Origin: Intestinibacter sp034113885
GTDB taxonomy: Bacteria > Bacillota > Clostridia > Peptostreptococcales > Peptostreptococcaceae
DNA: 20,551 bases
Assembly: GCF_034113885.1 (NCBI RefSeq)
Contig: NZ_JAXEWM010000247.1
Coordinates: forward strand, 1-20,551
Direction of reading: 5' to 3'
The notes under the pieces are model-generated. The model saw nothing but the letters and a program-made list of their open reading frames with translations. It did no database searches and was not told the DNA's origin. How positions within the stretch are numbered: position 1 is the first letter of the stretch; every line of letters starts with the position of its first letter. The position numbers and the translations under genes were made by a program. Below are positions 1 through 6,604 of the stretch, piece after piece.

Positions 1-1776
1 ATAGCAATACCTCATGCTAAAACAAAGGCAGTTAAAAAAGCTTGTTTAGCTGCAGGTATCACAAAAGAAGGAATAGACTACGAAGCTTTTGATGGAAGCT
101 TATCAAACTTATTCTTTATGATAGCTGCACCAGATGGAGCAAATAACACTCATTTAGAAGTATTATCAAGATTATCTACAATATTAATGGATGCAGATTT
201 TAAAAACAGTCTAATCGATTCAAAGAGTGTAGATGAATTTTTATCATTAATAGATCAAAAGGAAACTGAAAAATTCCCTGAAGAACAAAAAGAAGAAGCT
301 AAAGCTGAAACAAAAGAAGCTTCATCAAATGATGGATATCCAGAAGTTCTAGCAGTTACTGCTTGTCCAACAGGTATAGCACATACTTTCATGGCAGCAG
401 AAAGCTTAACTAACAAAGGTGAAGAAAAAGGAATCACAATAAAAGTTGAAACTAACGGTTCTGGAGGAATTAAAAACGCTTTAACTAAAGACGAAATAGA
501 ACACGCAAAATGTATAATAGTTGCAGCAGATAAAAAAGTAGAAATGGCAAGATTTGACGGCAAAAAAGTAATAATAACTAAGGTTGCCGATGGAATACAT
601 AAAGCTGATGAATTACTAGAAAGAGCAGTAAAAGGAGACGCTCCAGTATATCATGCAGATAGTAGTGATGCTACAGAAGAAGAATCAACTGAAAAAGAAG
701 GTCTAGGTAGAAAATTCTATAAAGACTTAATGAACGGTGTATCTCACATGCTACCATTTGTCGTAGGTGGAGGTATATTAATAGCAATAGCATTCTTATT
801 AGATGACTATAGCATAAACCCAGCAAACTTCGGTATGAATACACCAATAGCAGCATTTTTCAAAACTGTAGGTGGTCAAGCATTTAACTTCATGTTACCA
901 ATATTAGCAGGATATATCGCTATGAGTATAGCAGATAGACCAGGTTTAGCAGTAGGTTTCGTAGGTGGAGTTTTAGCAAAAGATGGATATGCATTTAATA
1001 ATTTAATGGATTTTGCAAATTCTAACCCTGTAAGCTCAGGATTTATAGGTGCACTAATCGCAGGTTTTGTAGGTGGATATATAGTAGTTTTACTTAAAAA
1101 ATTATTCTCTAAATTACCAGCATCATTAGAAGGTATAAAACCAGTTTTACTTTACCCTCTATTTGGAATACTTCTAATGGCATTATTCATGATGGCTATA
1201 AACCCAGCAGTTGGAGCTATAAACTCAGGACTTAACAATTTCCTAGCATCAATGAGTGGAAGCAGTAAGATATTATTAGGTGCTATATTAGCTGGAATGA
1301 TGGCAATTGACATGGGTGGACCATTCAACAAAGCAGCATATGTATTTGGTACTGCACAACTTACTGTTGCAAATGCAGGTCCAGAACAATTTGGAATAAT
1401 GGCAGCAGTTATGATAGGTGGTATGGTTCCTCCTCTAGCAATAGCACTTGCAACTACTATCTTCAAGGATAGATTCACAGAAAGTGAAAGAAAATCAGGT
1501 ATAGTAAACTACATAATGGGTGCATCATTTATAACAGAAGGTGCAATACCATTTGCAGCAGGAGATCCAGCGAGAGTTATACCTTCTTGTGTAATTGGAT
1601 CATCTGTAGCAGGTGCTTTATCAATGGCATTTGGTTGTGGATCTAGAGCACCACACGGCGGATTATTCGTACTACCAGTTATAACAAATCCTTTAATGTA
1701 CCTAGTTGCTTTAGTAGTAGGTTCCGTAGTAGGAGCAGTTATATTAGGAGCATTAAAGAAAAAGAAAGCTAACTAA
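1..1776 (+). CDS. fruA: PTS fructose transporter subunit IIABC (5' partial)
   Basis: Imports fructose and phosphorylates it to fructose-1-phosphate with phosphate relayed from HPr. The frame is open from the first base, so the gene starts outside the window; 591 codons are present and roughly 40-60 are probably missing compared with full-length EIIABC proteins. Order seen: the EIIA remnant with the phospho-accepting His in IPHAKT at codon 5 (bases 13-15); an acidic Glu/Lys linker; EIIB with the phosphocysteine in VTACPTGIAHT (Cys codon 364-366); then a long EIIC membrane domain beginning near GVSHMLPFVVGGG, with the typical GDPARVIP and GCGSRAPHGG segments near the C-terminus. Such genes usually sit last in fruR-fruK-fruA operons, which fits the strong terminator right after it; the upstream genes are not visible. 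Family assignment is firm, and fructose specificity is inferred from the FruA-type domain order. Confidence 0.93.
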   Translation: MAIPHAKTKAVKKACLAAGITKEGIDYEAFDGSLSNLFFMIAAPDGANNTHLEVLSRLSTILMDADFKNSLIDSKSVDEFLSLIDQKETEKFPEEQKEEAKAETKEASSNDGYPEVLAVTACPTGIAHTFMAAESLTNKGEEKGITIKVETNGSGGIKNALTKDEIEHAKCIIVAADKKVEMARFDGKKVIITKVADGIHKADELLERAVKGDAPVYHADSSDATEEESTEKEGLGRKFYKDLMNGVSHMLPFVVGGGILIAIAFLLDDYSINPANFGMNTPIAAFFKTVGGQAFNFMLPILAGYIAMSIADRPGLAVGFVGGVLAKDGYAFNNLMDFANSNPVSSGFIGALIAGFVGGYIVVLLKKLFSKLPASLEGIKPVLLYPLFGILLMALFMMAINPAVGAINSGLNNFLASMSGSSKILLGAILAGMMAIDMGGPFNKAAYVFGTAQLTVANAGPEQFGIMAAVMIGGMVPPLAIALATTIFKDRFTESERKSGIVNYIMGASFITEGAIPFAAGDPARVIPSCVIGSSVAGALSMAFGCGSRAPHGGLFVLPVITNPLMYLVALVVGSVVGAVILGALKKKKAN

Positions 1777-1829
1777 ATTTAAAACAATATAATATAGATT
1801 TAAGCCATAAAATAAGCAACCCCACTTTT

Positions 1830-1863
1830 ACTACCATGAGTTATTACTTGTGGTAGTTTTTTT
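1830..1863 (+). terminator. Rho-independent terminator after fruA
   Basis: An 11-bp stem (1830-1840 with 1847-1857, two G-U wobbles) closes a TTATTA loop and runs into seven T residues. It ends the fructose PTS transcript. Confidence 0.9.
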
Positions 1864-1941
1864 GTAAATTATAAATAATTTTGCTAAAAATAGTAAACAA
1901 TAATATCGTATAAAAATTTGGGAGAGAGAAAGGTGTTTACT

Positions 1942-3471
1942 ATGGAAAATTCATTTTGGATATTAAATTCAGAAAATACAAATTATCCTACCTTAGATAA
2001 AAATATTGAAACAGACTACTTGATAGTAGGAGCTGGGCTCACTGGGCTGCACACAGCGTATTTACTTGCCGGTCAAAATAAAAAAATTACTGTTATCGAC
2101 GCCGATAAAGTTGGATATGGATCATCAGGCAGAAATACTGGTAAGATAACCTCTTCGCACGGTTTAATTTACGATTCTATAAGTAAAAAGTACGGAGACG
2201 AAAAGGCTAGACTTTACTATGAAGCAAATCAAAAGGGCGTTAGATTAATAGAAGATATAATAAATAAATACGATATAGACTGTAATTTTGAAAAGCTTCC
2301 TAATTATATATTTACAGAAGATGAAGATTATGTAAATCAAATTAAGCAGGAATACAAGACATGTGAGAGATTGAAAATACCATATGAGTATTTAAATGAT
2401 ATCGAGGATTTTCCTCTAGATATAAAGGCAGCATTGAAGTTAGACGATCAAGCTCAATTTAACACAAAAAAATATATCGATAAGTTGGCTGAAATCAACA
2501 AATCAAAGGGAGTTTGTATATATGAAAACACTCCTGTTGTAGGTCTAACTAGAGAAGATGATACTTATATAGTAAAAGCTAAAGATAATATCGAAATAAA
2601 AACGAAAACATTGATTATAGCTTCTTCTAATCCGTGGTATGATGGATTGAGATTTTATTTTTCAAAACAAAAGGCTTCTAGGTCTTATCTAACGCTTTCA
2701 AAGCTCAACAAGCCTATTGCAAAGGGGATGTTTATAAACGTAGAAAAGCCTTCAAAGACTATTAGAATATACACCGATAAAGGACAAGACTACTTGCTTT
2801 GTGGTGGATTTGACCATAAAACAGGAAAATGCGATGATGAAAAAGAGATATTCGATAAAATTGTAGATTTTGCGAAAAATAATTTCAAAATAGGAACTAT
2901 AGAATACAAATGGTCTACGCAAGACTATATAACGACAGACAACATACCTTACATAGGACGTATAAATAATGAAGAAAATAATATCTATATAGCGACTGGA
3001 TTTTGCAAATGGGGTATAAGCACCTCTGCTGTAGCTGCCATTATTTTTAGAGATTTAATTGTAAATGGAAGCTCTGGTTACGAAGATGTATTTAATCCAT
3101 CTAGAGCAGGAAGCTATTTAAATTTCAATTGTTTAAAAGAAAATAGTATAATGGCCTACGACTATATAAAAGGAAAGATAAAAAAAGGAAGCACAGAATT
3201 AGATTTAGAAAAGGAAGAAGGAAAGGTCGTAATTATAGATGGAGATAAATACGGAGCTTATAAGGATAAGGACGGTAAGGTATTTGTTGTAGATATAACT
3301 TGTACACATCTTGGGTGTGAACTCGAGTTTAATAGTTTTGAGAAGAGCTGGGATTGTCCATGTCATGGAAGTAGGTTTAATTATGATGGGACAGTTTTAA
3401 ATGGCCCAGCACTTAAACCGTTGAAGTTACTAGGAATGGAGGATAATGATATTGACCCTGATTTAGTTTAA
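1942..3471 (+). CDS. FAD-dependent oxidoreductase with C-terminal Rieske [2Fe-2S] domain
   Basis: A 509-aa two-domain redox protein. Residues 24-375 form a DAO-type FAD domain: the dinucleotide fold GAGLTG at 30-35 follows VVG-like strand residues, and GYGSSGRNTGKI (about 58-69) is the second flavin-contact segment of glycine oxidase/gamma-glutamylputrescine oxidase-like enzymes. Residues about 405-505 form a Rieske domain with ligands Cys454, His456, Cys472 and His475 (CTHLGC ... CPCHG) plus the two extra cysteines 459 and 474 that usually make the stabilising disulfide. No signal peptide is seen, so it is probably cytosolic. The ATG at 1942 is chosen because AGGTG at 1931-1935 lies 6 nt upstream; the earlier TTG at 1918 lies before that ribosome site. 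The substrate is unknown; amine or amino-acid oxidation is a family-based guess. It appears to be a single-gene unit between two terminators. Confidence 0.88.
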   Translation: MENSFWILNSENTNYPTLDKNIETDYLIVGAGLTGLHTAYLLAGQNKKITVIDADKVGYGSSGRNTGKITSSHGLIYDSISKKYGDEKARLYYEANQKGVRLIEDIINKYDIDCNFEKLPNYIFTEDEDYVNQIKQEYKTCERLKIPYEYLNDIEDFPLDIKAALKLDDQAQFNTKKYIDKLAEINKSKGVCIYENTPVVGLTREDDTYIVKAKDNIEIKTKTLIIASSNPWYDGLRFYFSKQKASRSYLTLSKLNKPIAKGMFINVEKPSKTIRIYTDKGQDYLLCGGFDHKTGKCDDEKEIFDKIVDFAKNNFKIGTIEYKWSTQDYITTDNIPYIGRINNEENNIYIATGFCKWGISTSAVAAIIFRDLIVNGSSGYEDVFNPSRAGSYLNFNCLKENSIMAYDYIKGKIKKGSTELDLEKEEGKVVIIDGDKYGAYKDKDGKVFVVDITCTHLGCELEFNSFEKSWDCPCHGSRFNYDGTVLNGPALKPLKLLGMEDNDIDPDLV

Positions 3472-3515
3472 TACTGCTAAAAAATAGGCGAATTTATCGA
3501 TTTGACACCCAAAAT

Positions 3516-3552
3516 AAAAAGCAGCTAGAAAATTATTATCTAGCTACTTTTT
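3516..3552. terminator. Bidirectional terminator between convergent genes
   Basis: AAAAAGCAGCTAGA (3516-3529) pairs with TCTAGCTACTTTTT (3539-3552) with a single C-A mismatch. T tracts occur on both strands, so it can end both the Rieske oxidoreductase and the minus-strand Abi remnant. Confidence 0.8.
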
Positions 3553-3553
3553 G

Positions 3554-3843
3554 CTATTCAGATAATATTTGTTCCCAGTTATCTGGAAAACCTATTAAAT
3601 TTAAATCTAAAAAATCGATATAATTATTTATAAGTTCTTTTAAATTTCATTAAAAGTAGTACCTTCTACATAAGAGTCATCTTCATTTTTAAAATTAATT
3701 AAATAAGCTGTAAATCTATAATAATTAATGTTTTGTAATATAAATTTTGTTTTGATTTTATCTTCTATTAACAAACCTCTTGATTCTAAAAGCTCAATTT
3801 GTTCATCGAATGTTTTAGGTTTTTTTAAAGGTACTTTTGCCAC
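3554..3843 (-). pseudogene. Abi_2/AbiF-type abortive infection protein, internally deleted remnant
   Basis: The N-terminus is well preserved: GTG start at 3843-3841, AGGAGG ribosome site (plus-strand CCTCCT at 3851-3856) 7 nt upstream, and 67 codons reading KPKTFDEQIELL, SRGLLIED, then NINYYRFTAYLINF. This is the recognisable start of Abi_2 (PF07751) proteins. Translation stops at 3640-3642, right after TTFNEI. In a different minus-strand frame the following DNA, down to the stop at 3556-3554, encodes NLKELINNYIDFLDLNLIGF and PDNWEQILSE, which matches the usual C-terminal ending of the same family (GFPxxWxxIL). About 200 central codons of a normally ~300-aa protein, including the expected catalytic core, are missing and the frame is shifted. 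I infer a deletion inside one gene. The truncated 67-aa product might still be made but should lack toxin activity. Confidence 0.82.
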
Positions 3844-3865
3844 AATTATTCCTCCTATATGCTAT

Positions 3866-3898
3866 AAAAAAACCACTAAGCAATGTAAACTTAGTGGT
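3866..3898 (-). terminator. Terminator of the small RNA upstream of the Abi remnant
   Basis: On the minus strand, ACCACTAAG and CTTAGTGGT (plus-strand 3872-3880 and 3890-3898) form a perfect 9-bp stem followed by seven U residues (plus-strand A run 3866-3872). It lies only about 10 bases before the Abi ribosome site, so it separates a small RNA from the protein gene rather than ending a protein-coding transcript. Confidence 0.85.
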
Positions 3899-3910
3899 GA
3901 ATTATCTATT

Positions 3911-3950
3911 CCGTCTATTTGAGCATATATCAAAAATAGAGGCTTGACGG
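3911..3950 (-). repeat. Hairpin repeat unit 2 of the small RNA
   Basis: A 40-nt element with outer arms CCGTC (3911-3915) and GACGG (3946-3950). A possible inner pairing TATTT (3916-3920) with AAATA (3934-3938) leaves GAGGCTT on one side (plus-strand sequence). It lies about 60 bases from the other copy, with a 20-nt spacer between them. Confidence 0.75.
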
Positions 3951-3970
3951 ATATATTACTAAGAATTTAT

Positions 3971-4013
3971 CTCATACATTTGAGCATATTTATAAAAACA
4001 GAGGCTTGATGAG
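3971..4013 (-). repeat. Hairpin repeat unit 1 of the small RNA
   Basis: A 43-nt element with outer arms CTCAT (3971-3975) and ATGAG (4009-4013). It shares the interior TTTGAGCATAT and AGAGGCTTGA blocks (plus-strand) with the other copy while its outer stem has changed on both sides. Confidence 0.75.
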
Positions 4014-4025
4014 TTCTATATATAT

Positions 4026-4054
4026 ATTATATACTTTTTTAATTTAAAAGTATA
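4026..4054 (-). promoter_or_regulatory. Promoter of the small RNA
   Basis: A perfect -10 hexamer TATAAT is read on the minus strand at 4031-4026 and would start transcription near 4019, just before the first hairpin. The -35 region at the proper distance (4054-4049, TATACT) is poor, so the promoter may be weak or activator-dependent. A 9-bp palindrome overlaps the spacer. Confidence 0.5.
4030..4054. repeat. 9-bp inverted repeat, operator-like
   Basis: TATACTTTT (4030-4038) and AAAAGTATA (4046-4054) are perfect inverted arms around a 7-nt centre. The palindrome sits across the spacer of the minus-strand promoter, where a dimeric repressor would block it. A plus-strand TATAAT also lies just beyond it at 4057-4062. 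Confidence 0.5.
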
Positions 4055-4085
4055 CATATAATTTATGACATTATTATGAAAATTT

Positions 4086-4214
4086 TTTCCAAAAAAGTAC
4101 CCAAGTCTTATTAGCTATATGTATTTAATAGTAAAAGAAAATAAAAAATATAAAAAAATTTCCAAAAAGGTACCCAAAATTTATTAACTAAATGTATTTA
4201 GTAATAAAAGAAAA
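4086..4214. repeat. Two 56-bp direct repeats upstream of the SH3-domain gene
   Basis: Copies at 4086-4141 and 4159-4214 start 73 bases apart and match at 48 of 56 positions without gaps. Shared segments include TTTCCAAAAA, GTACCCAA, ATGTATTTA and TAAAAGAAAA. The second copy ends about a dozen bases before the ribosome site of the gene at 4242, so the repeats make up nearly all of its leader. They could be duplicated regulator sites or duplicated promoter segments; I recognise no known motif. Confidence 0.75.
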
Positions 4215-4241
4215 ACAAACAAGAAAGAGGAGGAATAAATT

Positions 4242-5165
4242 ATGAAATTAAACAAAATAATGGCAATAGGTTTAGGAACAATAATGGCAGCAGGGATATC
4301 TCTATCAAATTTAACACCTGTATCAGCTGATACGATTATAACAGAAGCACAAGCAAAGGCAATAATGCAACAAAAGGTTCCTGGAGCAACAATAGTTAAA
4401 ATTGAATTAGACAGAGATGATGGAATATTAATGTACGAAGGTGAATTAGTAAAAGGAAATATGGAATACGATATCGATGTAAATGCAAATACAGGAAAAA
4501 TAATATCATTTGAATCAGATTACGACGATGATTATTACGATGACTTATATGACGACGATTATGATGGAATAACAACAGCAGGAGTAAACGTGAGAAACGG
4601 AGCATCAACAAGCTACTCAAAGATAGGATATTTAGCAAAAGGAACAAAAGTAGACATAGAAAAGAAAATGTCAAATGGCTGGTATAAAATAGAATACAAA
4701 GGATCATATGGATACGTATCAGGAAAATATGTTAAAGTATACGATTATGATTATGACGATGTATATGATGATGACTATGATGGCGTGACAACAGCAGGAG
4801 TAAATGTAAGAAGTGGAGCATCAACAAGCTATTCAAAGATAGGATATTTAACTAAAGGGACAAAAGTAGACATAGAAAAGAAAATGTCAAATGGTTGGTA
4901 TAAAATAGAATATAAAGGATCATATGGATATATATCAGGAAAATATGTTAAAGTATATGACTATGATTACGATGATGACTATGATGGAATAACAACAGCA
5001 GGAGTAAACGTGAGAAGTGGAGCATCAACAAGCTATTCAAAAATAGGCTACTCAGCAAAAGGAACAAAAGTAGACATAGAAAAGAAAATGTCAAATGGCT
5101 GGTATAAAATAGAATATAAAGGATCATATGGATACATATCAGGAAAATACGTTAAGGTATTTTAA
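4242..5165 (+). CDS. Secreted PepSY and triple SH3b-domain protein with Asp/Tyr-rich linkers
   Basis: A 307-aa exported protein. Residues 1-29 form a signal peptide with probable cleavage after PVSA. Residues about 32-90 (ITEAQAKAIMQQKVPGA ... YDIDVNANTGKIISFE) form a PepSY domain. Three almost identical bacterial SH3 domains follow at about 109-167, 181-238 and 250-307, each with GVNVR, GASTSYSKIGY, GTKVDIEKKMSNGW and GSYGY. They are joined by very acidic Asp/Tyr runs (residues 91-108, 168-180, 239-249). SH3b domains commonly bind peptidoglycan and PepSY domains are often inhibitory or regulatory, but no enzyme domain is present. It may be a wall-binding or hydrolase-modulating protein; the acidic linkers could bind Ca2+. 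The start is set by GAGGAGG at 4227-4233, 8 nt upstream. It is a single-gene unit with a strong terminator. Confidence 0.85.
   Translation: MKLNKIMAIGLGTIMAAGISLSNLTPVSADTIITEAQAKAIMQQKVPGATIVKIELDRDDGILMYEGELVKGNMEYDIDVNANTGKIISFESDYDDDYYDDLYDDDYDGITTAGVNVRNGASTSYSKIGYLAKGTKVDIEKKMSNGWYKIEYKGSYGYVSGKYVKVYDYDYDDVYDDDYDGVTTAGVNVRSGASTSYSKIGYLTKGTKVDIEKKMSNGWYKIEYKGSYGYISGKYVKVYDYDYDDDYDGITTAGVNVRSGASTSYSKIGYSAKGTKVDIEKKMSNGWYKIEYKGSYGYISGKYVKVF
4566..5162 (+). repeat. Three in-gene tandem SH3b-coding repeats
   Basis: Units begin at 4566, 4782 and 4989 (spacing 216 and 207 bases). DNA identity is very high, with long identical stretches such as the segment encoding VDIEKKMSNGWYKIE. The near-identity suggests recent duplication or gene conversion and a potential for copy-number change by recombination. 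Confidence 0.85.
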
Positions 5166-5221
5166 GTAAAATAAATGATTTAAAGCTTAATCAAGTAATT
5201 TAAATTCAAGTAGGTAGTAAG

Positions 5222-5270
5222 ACTCCTCTGCTAAAAGTTAAGTGCATAACTTACAAAGCAGAGGAGTTTT
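5222..5270 (+). terminator. Terminator after the SH3b gene
   Basis: ACTCCTCTGCT (5222-5232) pairs perfectly with AGCAGAGGAGT (5257-5267), with an inner AAGTTA/TAACTT stem (5235-5240 with 5247-5252) and a short T run ending at 5270. Confidence 0.85.
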
Positions 5271-5304
5271 ATTGTGAAAATTTAGATATATTTTAAAATT
5301 TTAA

Positions 5305-5333
5305 CTGAAGAGTTTTTTATAAAATGGTATAAT
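5305..5333 (+). promoter_or_regulatory. Sigma-A type promoter for the 5372 and 5695 genes
   Basis: TATAAT at 5328-5333 is preceded by TG at 5325-5326 (extended -10). CTGAAG at 5305-5310 is a weak -35 at 17-nt spacing. Confidence 0.55.
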
Positions 5334-5371
5334 TATAAGCACTAGAAAGTTGATATGTGAGGTATTATTAT

Positions 5372-5659
5372 ATGAAAACATATGAAACAATGATAAAACA
5401 AATGGTAGAACAGTTGAATGAGATAGAATATGACATAGAAAATAATTCGAAGGAGAAAGAATTAATAGAAGAGGATTTATTTTATATTACTAACAAAGCG
5501 ATAAATGCGAAGGATTCGTTTAAACTAAACTATTTTAAACGTAAGGATCCTGAACTTTTAAAAGAAATAAAAGAGGATTACGCATATAAGATGCTCGATC
5601 AATTGAGCGATTGCATAGCAAGGTGTGCTTATTTGAAATGTATAATTTTTATGCATTAG
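5372..5659 (+). CDS. Small helical hypothetical protein
   Basis: A 95-aa protein that I do not recognise. It is charged and predicted helical throughout, with a Glu/Lys-rich N-terminal half (YETMIKQMVEQLNEIEYDIE) that looks coiled-coil-like and a C-terminal half with three cysteines (CIARCAYLKC) near its end. There is no signal peptide or membrane segment. ATG 5372 is preferred over the in-frame GTG at 5357 because TGTGAGGT (5356-5362) fits as the ribosome site about 9 nt upstream and overlaps that GTG. Only 35 nt separate it from the metallo-hydrolase gene, so the two are probably co-transcribed. Confidence 0.6.
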   Translation: MKTYETMIKQMVEQLNEIEYDIENNSKEKELIEEDLFYITNKAINAKDSFKLNYFKRKDPELLKEIKEDYAYKMLDQLSDCIARCAYLKCIIFMH

Positions 5660-5694
5660 TTAAAATTATATAAAAATCGAAAAGAGGTATTAAA

Positions 5695-6504
5695 ATGGGA
5701 ATAGAATTAATCATGTTGGGAACAGGACATGCAATGGTTACAAAGTGCTACAATACATGTTTTTTATTAAAAAAGGAAGATGAATATTTAATGGTCGATT
5801 CTGGTGGTGGAAATGGTATTATGTCTCAGTTAGAGAAGCTAGGAGTTCCATATACAGATATTCACAATTTGATCGTTACACATGGCCATACCGATCATAT
5901 ATTGGGGGCGATTTGGATAATAAGAAAAATCGCCATGATGATGACTGCAAAACAATATCCTGGAAAATTTACTATATACTGTCACGATGAAGTCGTAAAA
6001 ACAATTCAAACGTTTTGTGAATTGCTTTTTCCAAAAAAATTTCTCAAATTTATTGGAGACGGAATTTATATTCAAGAGGTAACTGATGGAGAACAACTCG
6101 ACATTATGGGAATTAAAACCGAGTTTTTCGATATACAATCTACAAAGAAAAAGCAATTTGGGTTTAAATTTACATTTGATGATGGTAAGACATTAGCATG
6201 CCTTGGTGATGAGCCGTACAATGAAGCAAATAAACAATATATACAAAATTGCGATTGGATGCTTTCTGAAGCTTATTGTCTATATGCTGATAGAGAGAAA
6301 TTTAAACCATATAAAAAGCATCATAGCACAGCTTTAGATGCTGGAAAATGTGCAGAAAAGCTCAATATAAAAAATTTACTTTTATATCATACTGAAGATA
6401 CTAATCTAGAAAATCGAAAAAAATTATATACAGATGAAGCAAAATCTGTCTTCAGCGGAAATGTATTCGTGCCGTATGATTTAGAAAAAATAAGAATTAA
6501 ATAA
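5695..6504 (+). CDS. MBL-fold metallo-hydrolase, RNase Z-like
   Basis: A 269-aa metallo-beta-lactamase-fold hydrolase. The zinc-binding signature HGHTDH is at 63-68, preceded by the strand MVDSGGGN (33-40). Further ligand candidates are Asp172 in CLGDEP, His209/His210 in KHHSTALDAG, and His232 in LLLYHTED. The HSTA.DAG and late His segments resemble the RNase Z/ElaC branch, but the protein is shorter than typical tRNase Z (about 300 aa), so I leave the substrate open: RNA, nucleotide or another phosphodiester. No signal peptide, so cytosolic. AAGAGGT at 5681-5687 supports the ATG at 5695. It is the second gene of a probable two-gene unit. Confidence 0.82.
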   Translation: MGIELIMLGTGHAMVTKCYNTCFLLKKEDEYLMVDSGGGNGIMSQLEKLGVPYTDIHNLIVTHGHTDHILGAIWIIRKIAMMMTAKQYPGKFTIYCHDEVVKTIQTFCELLFPKKFLKFIGDGIYIQEVTDGEQLDIMGIKTEFFDIQSTKKKQFGFKFTFDDGKTLACLGDEPYNEANKQYIQNCDWMLSEAYCLYADREKFKPYKKHHSTALDAGKCAEKLNIKNLLLYHTEDTNLENRKKLYTDEAKSVFSGNVFVPYDLEKIRIK

Positions 6505-6546
6505 GAAAAAATTAAGGTTTTTATTATAATATAGTAGATAAATTCG

Positions 6547-6576
6547 AATGGACTAAATTAAAGCTTAGTCCATTTT
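6547..6576 (+). terminator. Probable terminator after the metallo-hydrolase gene
   Basis: AATGGACTAA (6547-6556) pairs perfectly with TTAGTCCATT (6565-6574), but the T run is only four bases. It lies directly before the ribosome site of the next gene, so it could also act as a leader hairpin. Confidence 0.6.
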
Positions 6577-6604
6577 AAAATTATTTGGGAGGAAAAAATA
6601 TTTA

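Larger units (their letters stand above)
3866..4019 (-). ncRNA. Tandem-hairpin small RNA, abiF-motif-like
   Basis: A predicted transcript of about 150 nt upstream of, and co-oriented with, the Abi remnant. It contains two tandem elements: 4013-3971 and 3950-3911 read on the minus strand. Both carry the interior blocks TCAAGCCTCT and TATGCTCAAAT separated by a U-rich segment. Each is closed by a 5-bp outer stem, and these stems differ in sequence but both pair: CTCAT/ATGAG in the first and CCGTC/GACGG in the second. Such compensatory change is strong evidence for selected RNA structure. Position and content fit the abiF RNA motif described upstream of AbiF genes; that identification is from memory of the family and context, not a covariance search. 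The 5' end is placed from the -10 box at 4031-4026 and the 3' end from the terminator. By analogy with RNA-protein toxin-antitoxin pairs, it may be the antitoxin or guide partner of the broken protein. Confidence 0.7.

Noticed and set aside
3728..3922. Plus-strand 64-codon frame opposite the Abi remnant
   Set aside because: It is antisense to the Abi_2 N-terminus and the RNA terminator, has no ribosome site and shows no family resemblance; it is a shadow of the minus-strand gene.
3911..4013. CRISPR array, suggested by two repeat-like units at about 60-base spacing
   Set aside because: Only two units, with diverged outer arms that covary, a short 20-nt spacer, a dedicated promoter and terminator, and no cas genes. 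A structured RNA fits better.
4396..4707. Minus-strand Leu-rich 103-codon frame inside the SH3b gene
   Set aside because: It is the mirror of Asp/Tyr/Lys-rich codons, giving a meaningless Leu/His-rich protein; there is no start signal.
6525..6530. TATAAT as the promoter of the foldase gene
   Set aside because: There is no acceptable -35, and a hairpin that looks like a terminator lies between it and the gene start.
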